Below are positions 1-5,382 of a stretch of DNA of 5,725 bases, in pieces (within the stretch, counting starts at the first letter, position 1; each line of letters begins with the position of its first letter). The position numbers and the translations under genes are program-made. The DNA is taken from contig JAIXVS010000337.1 in the NCBI GenBank assembly GCA_027482795.1, positions 1 through 5,725 of the forward strand, written 5' to 3'. The notes below the pieces were generated by a model. The model did no database searches. It was given only the letters and a program-made list of their open reading frames with translations, and was not told where the DNA came from. Origin of the DNA: Rhodobacter sp. GTDB lineage: Bacteria; Pseudomonadota; Alphaproteobacteria; Rhodobacterales; Rhodobacteraceae.

Positions 1-200
1 CCGATCCACGAATTATGCCCAAAGATGGCTTGCCCTAAACAGTCAATCCAACCCATGAGCGGGCATAAAGCGGCCACCTGAGGAACGCCTATGTACAACC
101 TTTGCGCGAAAATTTAAGTCGCGTCCACTTTTGGAGGTTTTCAAAACCCACTTCTTCGGCATACATGAACGCAACTTTAATTCGAAGGAACGGACAGGAT
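1..200. other. Left-edge region without a recognisable gene; probable leader of the DUF898 gene
   Basis: All three + frames meet a stop early: TAA at 36-38, TGA at 56-58 and TGA at 79-81. A neighbouring gene could therefore end here on the + strand, but the visible residues are too few to identify one. On the - strand an ATG at 56-54 opens a frame to the window edge, beginning MGWIDCLGQAIFGHNSWI; it has no good ribosome site and I do not recognise it. A 13-bp palindrome, GGTTTTcAAAACC, lies at 136-148, about 55 bp before the chosen DUF898 start. It could be an operator or part of the leader. I found no -35/-10 pair with proper spacing. Confidence 0.5.
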
Positions 201-1265
201 ATGAGCGCAGCACTTCCCGAAGGCAGCAAACCTTTTCAGTTTACGGGCACAGCGAACGAATGGTTTGGCATTTGGATTGTGAACTTGATGCTGAGTATCG
301 TAACCATTGGGGTCTATTCCGCTTGGGCCAAAGTGCGCACCAAAAAGTATTTCTATAATCATACCTTTGTCGAAGGGCGCAATTTTGACTATCACGCGAC
401 AGGTGGCCAGATCTTTAAGGGGCGTTTGATTGTCATCGGGGCGCTGATTGTTTATCAGGTTCTTCTGACTGCGGTGCCCCCCTTGGGAGTGATCCTTTCC
501 CTCGCATTGCTGATTGCCTTTCCGTGGCTGATCTTGCGGTCGATGATGTTCAATGCCCGCATGTCCAGCTTTTCCAATGTGCGCTTTGGCTTTGATGGCA
601 CAACGGGCCAAGCCATGCTGTTGATGCTGGTCTATCCCATTGGTGTTTTGCTGACCCTATATACCACCTTTCCCATTTTGGACCGCGCGTTCAAGCGGTT
701 TTCCATCGCCAATGCGCGCCTTGGTGGCACGCGGTTTGGGGCAGAGTTTCCGCTGGCTGCCTTTTATAAGGCCTTTGCCGTTGCCGCCCTGTGGGTGATT
801 GGCGTTTCGCTGGGCGGTGCGGCGCTGTTTGGCATCAGCATTGCAAGCTTCGCATCGGCTGCGGAAAATGCCGAAACAGACCCGACCCAGATATTGCGGC
901 TTATCACCTTGGCCTATCTGCTGTTTTTTGCGGCAATACTCCCTGCGGCCTTTATCTATCAGGCCATGACGCGCAATGTGATTTACAACAACACCGTTCT
1001 GGAAGGTGGGCATCGTCTTGCCTCGGTGGTCTCTGCGCCGATGCTGCTGTGGATTGCCCTATCGAACACGGCCGTTGTGATCTGCACGTTTTTCCTGATG
1101 CTGCCTTGGGCGCAGGTGCGGCTTGCGCGGTATTTGGCTGCACATACGGGGTACAGTCTTGGTGGGCCGCTTGATGATTTCGTCACCCAAGCGCAAACCA
1201 CGGGCAATGCCGTGGGCGATGCCTTTGCCGATTTTGAAGGCATGGGCGCGGGGTTGCCCATGTGA
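201..1265 (+). CDS. YjgN/DUF898 family multi-pass inner-membrane protein
   Basis: A 354-residue membrane protein of unknown function, recognised as YjgN/DUF898 from its start (FTGTANEWFGIWIVNLMLS, then VTIGVYSAWAKVRTKKYFY) and its alternation of hydrophobic spans with short basic loops. Hydrophobic segments lie near residues 22-42, 74-92, 93-112, 137-156, 190-214, 232-254 and 280-300; the C-terminal tail (about 310-354) is polar. Loops after the spans resemble each other, for example YNHTFVEG (52-59) and YNNTVLEGG (262-270), which suggests internal duplication. I chose ATG 201 because family homology begins right after it and AAGGA (185-189) precedes it by 11 bases. In-frame starts at 102 (TTG) and 165 (ATG) would add a non-hydrophobic, unrelated extension. 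The stop overlaps the next gene's start, so the two are probably one operon. No catalytic residues are evident. The family assignment is firm; the role is unknown. Confidence 0.9.
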   Translation: MSAALPEGSKPFQFTGTANEWFGIWIVNLMLSIVTIGVYSAWAKVRTKKYFYNHTFVEGRNFDYHATGGQIFKGRLIVIGALIVYQVLLTAVPPLGVILSLALLIAFPWLILRSMMFNARMSSFSNVRFGFDGTTGQAMLLMLVYPIGVLLTLYTTFPILDRAFKRFSIANARLGGTRFGAEFPLAAFYKAFAVAALWVIGVSLGGAALFGISIASFASAAENAETDPTQILRLITLAYLLFFAAILPAAFIYQAMTRNVIYNNTVLEGGHRLASVVSAPMLLWIALSNTAVVICTFFLMLPWAQVRLARYLAAHTGYSLGGPLDDFVTQAQTTGNAVGDAFADFEGMGAGLPM

Positions 1266-2335
1266 TGGCTAATGTGATGGTGTACGGGCAAACGCAGCAT
1301 GTGGTGCAGGGTGCAGCCTATGGCGCGGGGGCGTCGCGCCGCGTAGAGGCACAGCTGACAGTCACCGCCGAATGGGCCGAATTGCGCGATGCTGCTGGCA
1401 TGGTTCTGGCACGCGCGCCGCGCCATTTGTTGCAGTTTGACGCGCCCATTGGCACTGCGCCGCGCAAGGTAACCTTTCCCGATGGCGCGCTGTTTGAAAC
1501 CAGTGATCACGCGGGATTTGTGGGCGTAACGGGGCAAACGCGCGGCGCGATTTTGCACCGATACGAGGCATTCGGCCCCCGCCTGATTGGGGTTGTGCTG
1601 GCCTGCGTCATTGCGGCTTGGGCAATTTGGCGCTATGGGCTGGATATTCTGGCGGCCATTGCCATTGCCGCCACCCCGCCTGCGTTGGTGGCCCAAATGG
1701 ATCGCGGCACCTTGCAGGTGATTGACACGACCATGGCCGAAGACAGCAGCTTAACCGCGGCTGATCGTGCCAAGGTCGAGGCAGTCTTTACCAAGCTTAC
1801 CGCAGCCTTGCCCGAAGATGTTCACGCGGCGCAAGAATTTGCCCTGCTGTTTCGCAACATGCCTGGGCTTGGCCCCAATGCCTTTGCCCTGCCTGGGGGC
1901 ACGATGGTGATGACGGATGATTTCGTCAAGGAATTCCCCGACCCGAACATTATCGCAGGGGTTTTGGGGCATGAAATGGGCCATGTGGTTGATCAGCATG
2001 GGCTGTATCGGCTGTATCGCTCGCTTGGCTCTGCCGTGCTGATTGCGTTTTTGGCGGGGGATGTGGGGCCTATACTGGATGATATCGTGCTAGAGGGGAA
2101 TGTGCTGCTTTCCTTGTCGCACAGCCGCGCGCAAGAGCGCGAGGCCGATGAGTTTGGCTTGCGCCTTGCTGCGGCGGCGGGGTATGACCCCGCAGGGCTG
2201 GCTGTGTTTTTCCAGAAAATTGGCGAAGAATATGGCGCGGATGAGGGGATGGAATGGCTTTCCACCCACCCCCTTAGCCAAGATCGTATGCAGCGCATTG
2301 AAGAGTTCATCAAAACATTGCCGCAAGATCAATGA
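1262..2335 (+). CDS. Membrane-anchored M48 family zinc metallopeptidase
   Basis: A 357-residue predicted zinc protease. Residues 1-100 form a soluble, probably beta-rich domain typical of M48 proteins paired with DUF898. One or two membrane segments follow (about 107-143). The peptidase domain shows NAFALPGG (206-213), the catalytic motif HEMGH (H237, E238, H241), the third zinc ligand in SRAQEREAD (E292, with D296), and STHPLSQDR (334-342), all standard for the Oma1/BepA/HtpX type. All expected metal and catalytic residues are present, so it should be active. There is no cleavable signal peptide, and the side of the membrane facing the catalytic domain cannot be settled here. GTG 1262 gives a 4-base GTGA overlap with the DUF898 stop and GGGG (1250-1253) 8 bases upstream; ATG 1265 is an equally reasonable start. 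By family it may act in membrane-protein quality control; its substrate is unknown and DUF898 is the obvious candidate partner. Confidence 0.93.
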   Translation: MMANVMVYGQTQHVVQGAAYGAGASRRVEAQLTVTAEWAELRDAAGMVLARAPRHLLQFDAPIGTAPRKVTFPDGALFETSDHAGFVGVTGQTRGAILHRYEAFGPRLIGVVLACVIAAWAIWRYGLDILAAIAIAATPPALVAQMDRGTLQVIDTTMAEDSSLTAADRAKVEAVFTKLTAALPEDVHAAQEFALLFRNMPGLGPNAFALPGGTMVMTDDFVKEFPDPNIIAGVLGHEMGHVVDQHGLYRLYRSLGSAVLIAFLAGDVGPILDDIVLEGNVLLSLSHSRAQEREADEFGLRLAAAAGYDPAGLAVFFQKIGEEYGADEGMEWLSTHPLSQDRMQRIEEFIKTLPQDQ

Positions 2336-2350
2336 TTTAGCCCGCCGCCT

Positions 2351-3175
2351 TTAGTGCGATAGCAAAACAGGCATGGTCAGTTGGCCCAAAACGCCCTTGG
2401 TCGCGCCGCCCAAAACAAAATCGCGCAGGCGCGAATGGCCAAATCCGCCCATGGCCAATAGGCCCGCACCGCGCGCCCGTGCCACATCTTGCAACGTGGC
2501 AGACAGGGATGCAGCCCCATCGGGCACAGCCACGCCCGTTGCCGCATATCCGCGCGCCTTAAGTGCGGTGGCCAAGGCATCGGCGCGCTCTTGTGCGGGC
2601 GTGGCCCCTGCACTTGCCGCGCTTAGCACCAGAATTTGCCCCCCTTCTGCCAGCAAAGGCAGCGCATCGTTTAGGGCGCGGGCGGCGACGGCGCTGCCAT
2701 CCCATGCAATGGCTATGGTGTTTAAGGGCGCAGGTTTGGCCCCCGGCGGCACCAGCAGGGCAGGGCGGCCCGCGCCAAAGATCACCGCTTCGGCCAATTC
2801 GCGCATGGTGACAGCATCTTTCTGCCATGGCAGCAGCGACAGATCAAATCGGCGCGCCTCGGCGGGGGCGGTTTGCATCAGCGCGCCCATATGGGCGTGA
2901 TAGGCAAATTCAGCCCCCAGCCCCGCGCCCGTAACCACGGCTTGCAAGCGTTTCGCCTCGGCCGCGCAGGCCTTTTTCGCCTCTTCGATCCAACCCGAAA
3001 GATCAAAGGCAATATCGCCCATGGGCGAATAGGGCTGGGGCAAATCGGCGGCAAAGGCAGCAACATGCAGGCCCAGCCCCAACCCCGCGCCAAAGTACAG
3101 CGCATCGAGAATGGCCGCGTCGCTGACCGCCTCGATATAGGTGGACAGCGGCATATAGGCGATTGGTTTGTGCAT
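2351..3175 (-). CDS. Tandem-domain universal stress protein (UspA family)
   Basis: A 274-residue cytoplasmic protein with two Usp-like halves. The C-terminal half (about 151-274) starts with the strand TIAIAWDGS (153-161) and ends with the nucleotide-binding loop GGFGHSRLRDFVLGG (243-257), which matches G-x2-G-x9-G (G243, G246, G256), then VLGQLTMPVLLSH. The N-terminal half (about 1-145) ends with VIFGAGRPALLVPP, as in tandem Usp proteins, but has LPWQKDAVTMRELAEA where the glycine loop should be, so it probably does not bind ATP. ATG 3175 was chosen because AGGAG (3182-3186) lies 6 bases upstream; ATG 3181 would abut that site, and the frame can be read from 3271 but without homology. By family, Usp proteins bind ATP or act as stress-response adaptors. 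The upstream FNR box points to oxygen-controlled expression. The gene converges on the M48 gene with a 15-bp gap. Confidence 0.93.
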   Translation of the reverse strand: MHKPIAYMPLSTYIEAVSDAAILDALYFGAGLGLGLHVAAFAADLPQPYSPMGDIAFDLSGWIEEAKKACAAEAKRLQAVVTGAGLGAEFAYHAHMGALMQTAPAEARRFDLSLLPWQKDAVTMRELAEAVIFGAGRPALLVPPGAKPAPLNTIAIAWDGSAVAARALNDALPLLAEGGQILVLSAASAGATPAQERADALATALKARGYAATGVAVPDGAASLSATLQDVARARGAGLLAMGGFGHSRLRDFVLGGATKGVLGQLTMPVLLSH

Positions 3176-3181
3176 AGTCAT

Positions 3182-3186
3182 CTCCT
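3182..3186 (-). promoter_or_regulatory. Ribosome binding site that decides the Usp start
   Basis: On the - strand the sequence reads TTACAGGAG immediately before ATGACTATG. The AGGAG core has zero spacing to the first ATG (3181) and 6 bases to the second (3175). Normal spacing therefore favours the second ATG, giving a protein beginning MHKPIAYMPL. Confidence 0.8.
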
Positions 3187-3220
3187 GTAACATCACCCGC
3201 GAAGGTGCAGGTTTAGCAGC

Positions 3221-3226
3221 AGGATA
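3221..3226 (-). promoter_or_regulatory. Predicted -10 element of the FNR-type usp promoter
   Basis: TATCCT on the - strand matches TATAAT at four of six positions. If it occupies -12 to -7, transcription starts near 3214 and leaves a leader of about 38 bases before ATG 3175. The centre of the FNR box (3255.5) then falls at -41.5, the class II activator position, where the bound regulator takes the place of a -35 element. No good -35 hexamer is visible, as expected for such a promoter. The start site is inferred, not measured. Confidence 0.6.
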
Positions 3227-3248
3227 TGGCAGGGAAGACGGGGATGCA

Positions 3249-3262
3249 TTGATGTGCGTCAA
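3249..3262 (-). promoter_or_regulatory. FNR/FnrL binding site upstream of usp
   Basis: TTGATGTGCGTCAA (on the - strand TTGACGCACATCAA) matches the FNR consensus TTGAT-N4-ATCAA with one change and fits the TTGAT-N4-GTCAA form usual for FnrL of Rhodobacter relatives. The symmetric arms extend to CATTGA/TCAATG at 3247-3264. It lies between tRNA-Glu and the stress-protein gene, 74 bases upstream of the chosen start codon. FNR proteins carry an oxygen-sensitive iron-sulphur cluster and act when oxygen is low, so the likely effect is induction of the stress protein under low oxygen. A related Crp/Fnr regulator (Dnr/NnrR type) cannot be excluded from the site alone. Confidence 0.78.
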
Positions 3263-3305
3263 TGTGCGCAAAGCATCTACTATGCAAAGTCATGTTTTGG
3301 AGAAG

Positions 3306-3380
3306 TGGCAGCCCGTAGGGGAGTCGAACCCCTCTTGCCTGGTTGAAAACCAGATGTCCTAACCGATAGACGAACGGGCC
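3306..3380 (-). tRNA. tRNA-Glu (anticodon TTC)
   Basis: A complete 75-base tRNA with encoded CCA. On the - strand the acceptor strand GGCCCGT pairs with ACGGGCT (G1·U72 wobble, then six Watson-Crick pairs), followed by discriminator G and CCA at 3308-3306. The D arm is GTCT/GGAC. The anticodon stem TCTGG/CCAGG closes the 7-base loop TTTTCAA, which places TTC at positions 34-36 and so reads GAA/GAG. The variable region is CAAG and the T arm is AGGGG-TTCGACT-CCCCT. Discriminator G and the GTCTATCGGTTAGGAC D region are typical of bacterial tRNA-Glu. Besides translation, charged tRNA-Glu is the precursor for tetrapyrroles only in organisms with the C5 pathway; most alphaproteobacteria use ALA synthase instead. 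Confidence 0.97.
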
Positions 3381-3397
3381 ACGCTGTTCGTGTGGCG

Positions 3398-3426
3398 TCT
3401 TTAGTGGGGCGCGGATTTGAGTGCAA
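3398..3426 (-). promoter_or_regulatory. Sigma-70-type promoter of tRNA-Glu
   Basis: On the - strand the -35 TTGCAC (3426-3421) and the -10 TAAAGA (3403-3398) are separated by exactly 17 bases. The -35 matches TTGACA at four of six positions and the -10 matches TATAAT at four of six. The expected start, about 7 bases beyond the -10 (near 3391), leaves a leader of about 10 bases before the mature tRNA 5' end at 3380. This fits the short leaders of single tRNA genes. The promoter lies wholly in the recJ-tRNA gap, so the tRNA need not depend on recJ transcription. Confidence 0.7.
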
Positions 3427-3457
3427 GAGGAAAAATGCAGATTGTGTCTAGGATTTT

Positions 3458-3478
3458 CGCAACAGCTCGCTGCTTGCG
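3458..3478 (-). terminator. Stem-loop just after recJ, possible terminator
   Basis: The - strand reads CGCAA-G-CAG, loop CGAG, CTG-TTGCG: an eight-pair stem with one bulged G, starting 15 bases after the recJ stop. It is followed by AAAATCC rather than a run of T, so intrinsic termination would be weak or would need help. It may instead protect the 3' end of the recJ message. On the opposite strand the hairpin is followed, after about 10 bases, by GTTTTT, but no + strand transcript is expected to end there. Confidence 0.35.
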
Positions 3479-3492
3479 CGCGGGCGTTGTTT

Positions 3493-5238
3493 TTAGGCGC
3501 GTGCGGCATCCTCAAGGCGCAGTTGCACGCGCGTGCGCCCGCCCCATGTGTTCACTTCAACCCGCCCCGCAAGGTGGAACCGCCCCGCGCCGCCCGACAG
3601 CAGCGCATCACCCATAGGGGTTTGAAACGCGCCAAACAGCACCCCTTCCAGTTTTGGCCCCAGCCCATCGCCAAAGGACAGGCGCAGGTGCCCGATCCCC
3701 ATCGGCCGCGCTGATACGGCCATATCGGCAAAGGCAAATCGGGGGGCGGAGGCAGATGCGCCAAAGGGGCCAGCGGAGTCGATCTGCGCCACCAATTCGG
3801 GCGATGCCGCGCTGGGGGCCAGCAGGGCATCGATGCGCAAGTCCGAACCCTCGCCCGCGCCAGAGCCTTGTTTTGCAAGCAATTCTGCCAGCCGCTCCAT
3901 CGCCGCCGTCAGGTGTTCGCGCGCCACAGTCAGGCCTGCGGCCATCTTATGCCCGCCCCCTTTGATCAGCAGACCTTCGGCGGCAAGGCGCTGCACCGCG
4001 GCCCCCAAATCCACGCCCGAAATCGAACGGGCCGAACCTTTGCCAATATCGCCGTCAAAGCCAATCACCACAGCAGGGCGGCGCGCGGCCTCTTTCAGGC
4101 GGGCGGCGACAATGCCAACAACGCCAGGATGCCAGCCTTCGCCCGCCGCCCAAACAAGGGGGGCATCAAGGCCCCGCGCCTCGGCCTGCGCCAAGGCTTC
4201 GGCGCGCACGGCGGCCTCAACATCGCGCCGCTCGCTGTTTAGCACATCCAGCCGTTCGGCCAAGGCGGCGGCTTCGGAGTCGCTATCTGTGGCCAAAAGC
4301 CGCGCGCCCAGATCGGCCTGCCCAATGCGCCCGCCTGCGTTGATGCGCGGGCCCAGCACAAAGCCAAGCGCATAGGCGTTGGGGGCTGTGTCCATACGCG
4401 CGATATCGGCCAGTGCGCGCAGGCCAACCCGCTCGCGCCGCGCCATCACCTTTAGCCCTTGGCGCACAAAGGCGCGGTTAAGGCCAATCAGGGGGGCGAC
4501 ATCGGCCACGGTGGCCAGCGCGACAAGGTCCAAATACCCCATCAGATCAGGCACTTGCACGCCGCCTGTGGCGCGCAGTTGGCGGTTTGCTTCGACCAGC
4601 AGCAAAAACACCACCCCTGCCGCGCAAAGATGGGCCAAATCGCCGCTTTCATCCATGCGGTTGGGGTTGACTACGGCCAGTGCGGCGGGAAGGGTATCGC
4701 TGCTAAGGTGATGATCTAAAACAATAACATCGCAGCCAGCGGCGGCAATAGGGCCATGAGACAGCGTGCCGCAATCCACGCAGATGATCAAATCATGGCC
4801 CGCGCCCAGTTGCGCCATGGCCGCCTCGTTCGGGCCGTAGCCTTCGTCGATGCGGTCGGGGATATACAGCGTGGCGGTCAGCCCCAATGCGCGCAGATAG
4901 ATGATCAGCAGCGCGGCAGACGCGCCGCCATCTACATCATAATCGGCAAAAATGGCGATACGTTGGCGCGCATCAATGGCAGCCAAAAACCGCGCCGCCG
5001 CCTTGTCCATATCTTTTAGTGTCAATGGGTTAGGCATTAAATCGCGCAAGGCGGGGGCAAGGTAGCTGGCGGCATTTTCAGGGGCTATGCCGCGCTGCGC
5101 GAGTATTTGGCACAGCGCTGGCGGCAGGGCGGTGATTTGGGCCATCGCCTCGGCCAAGCGGCGTTCTTCGGGCAGCGGGCCAACCCAGCGCCGCCCCGTG
5201 AGCGAGGTTTCAACGTTTAGAAATGCGCGTTCGGTCAT
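3493..5238 (-). CDS. recJ: Single-stranded-DNA-specific exonuclease RecJ
   Basis: A 581-residue DHH-family 5'-3' single-strand exonuclease acting in recombinational repair (RecF pathway), mismatch repair and base-excision repair in the cytoplasm. Metal-binding motifs are all visible: DYDVDG (99-104), VDCGTLSHG (154-162), DHH (175-177) and, after it, VVNPNR (189-194). GPRINAGGRIG (296-306) follows. The DHHA1-type domain shows GEGWHPGVVGIVAARLKEA (366-384), GSARSISGVDL (401-411) and GGGHKMAAGLTV (427-438). A C-terminal OB-fold begins near 488 with GPFGASASAPRF. Length is normal for the family. ATG 5238 is preferred because the conserved alphaproteobacterial N-terminus (FLNVETSLTGRRWVGP) follows directly, although no clear Shine-Dalgarno precedes it. 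It lies downstream of glpX on the same strand with a 144-bp gap, so it may be co-transcribed or have its own promoter. Confidence 0.97.
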   Translation of the reverse strand: MTERAFLNVETSLTGRRWVGPLPEERRLAEAMAQITALPPALCQILAQRGIAPENAASYLAPALRDLMPNPLTLKDMDKAAARFLAAIDARQRIAIFADYDVDGGASAALLIIYLRALGLTATLYIPDRIDEGYGPNEAAMAQLGAGHDLIICVDCGTLSHGPIAAAGCDVIVLDHHLSSDTLPAALAVVNPNRMDESGDLAHLCAAGVVFLLLVEANRQLRATGGVQVPDLMGYLDLVALATVADVAPLIGLNRAFVRQGLKVMARRERVGLRALADIARMDTAPNAYALGFVLGPRINAGGRIGQADLGARLLATDSDSEAAALAERLDVLNSERRDVEAAVRAEALAQAEARGLDAPLVWAAGEGWHPGVVGIVAARLKEAARRPAVVIGFDGDIGKGSARSISGVDLGAAVQRLAAEGLLIKGGGHKMAAGLTVAREHLTAAMERLAELLAKQGSGAGEGSDLRIDALLAPSAASPELVAQIDSAGPFGASASAPRFAFADMAVSARPMGIGHLRLSFGDGLGPKLEGVLFGAFQTPMGDALLSGGAGRFHLAGRVEVNTWGGRTRVQLRLEDAARA

Positions 5239-5315
5239 GTTTTGGTGATGCCAGAGGCCGGGGCGGTGGGCAAGCCCTTTGGCCCAGCGGATCGTGGCAA
5301 AGCGGGTGCAGGACC

Positions 5316-5370
5316 GCGTATGTTATGCGTATGTTATCTGTATTGCATCCGTATTGCATGTGTATTGACA
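5316..5370. repeat. Five tandem 11-bp units between glpX and recJ
   Basis: The units run head to tail on the + strand: GCGTATGTTAT (5316-5326), GCGTATGTTAT (5327-5337), CTGTATTGCAT (5338-5348), CCGTATTGCAT (5349-5359) and GTGTATTGACA (5360-5370). All share NNGTATNNNNN, the first two are identical, and the third and fourth differ at one base. The block is AT-richer than its surroundings and ends 77 bp upstream of the recJ start codon. On the - strand, ATGCAA-N17-TAACAT occurs twice, 11 bp apart, a weak promoter-like pair that follows from the repetition. It could be a protein-binding array on one face of the helix or a simple slippage-prone repeat. Confidence 0.85.
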
Positions 5371-5376
5371 CGTGCA
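5355..5376. repeat. Inverted repeat after the glpX stop codon
   Basis: Arms TGCATGTGT (5355-5363) and ACACGTGCA (5368-5376) flank the loop ATTG. The nine positions pair with one exception, which is a G·U in + strand RNA and a C·A mismatch in the glpX transcript. It contains the palindrome CACGTG (5369-5374), begins 7 bases after the glpX stop and overlaps the last two 11-bp units. It has no T-run, so it is at best a weak terminator; it could be an operator. Confidence 0.4.
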
Positions 5377-5382
5377 GGCCAG

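Noticed and set aside
1..56. Possible 5' end of a divergent - strand gene (MGWIDCLGQAIFGHNSW...)
   Set aside because: Only about 18 codons are visible, with no Shine-Dalgarno sequence and no recognised family; flanking sequence would settle it.
102..200. N-terminal extension of the DUF898 gene from TTG 102 or ATG 165
   Set aside because: The added residues are not family-like, contain no signal peptide, and neither start has a ribosome site at proper distance (GGAGG at 133-137 is too far from 165 and lies after 102).
983..1696. 237-codon - strand frame across the DUF898-M48 junction
   Set aside because: It lies antisense to two clear genes, is rich in Arg/Pro/His with no recognisable domain, and would require overlap with both.
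2311..2335. CATTG...CAATG hairpin as terminator of the M48 gene
   Set aside because: A five-pair stem around a nine-base loop inside the last codons, with no T-run; too weak to call.
3176..3271. Longer Usp protein starting at 3271
   Set aside because: It would translate across the predicted promoter and the Shine-Dalgarno site, and the extra 32 residues show no Usp similarity.
3306..3380. tRNA-Glu as an integration site for a mobile element
   Set aside because: No integrase gene or repeat of the tRNA 3' end was seen nearby, and both flanks are ordinary core genes.
3833..4375. Long + strand open frame opposite recJ (about 180 codons), with others at 2373-2900 and 4379-4711
   Set aside because: These are antisense shadows of GC-rich genes, with Arg/Ala/Ser-rich composition, no family motifs and no ribosome sites. 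The opposite strand has conserved RecJ or Usp motifs throughout.
5212..5359. Short - strand frame starting inside the 11-bp repeats (MQYGCNTDNIR...)
   Set aside because: About 48 codons with no ribosome site, running into the recJ start in another frame; it reads as chance coding of the repeats and Pro/Arg-rich sequence.
5365..5370. TTGACA as a + strand -35 element
   Set aside because: It points into the 3' end of glpX, where no + strand gene exists, and no -10 hexamer is found at 16-18 bases; it is part of the diverged fifth 11-bp unit.
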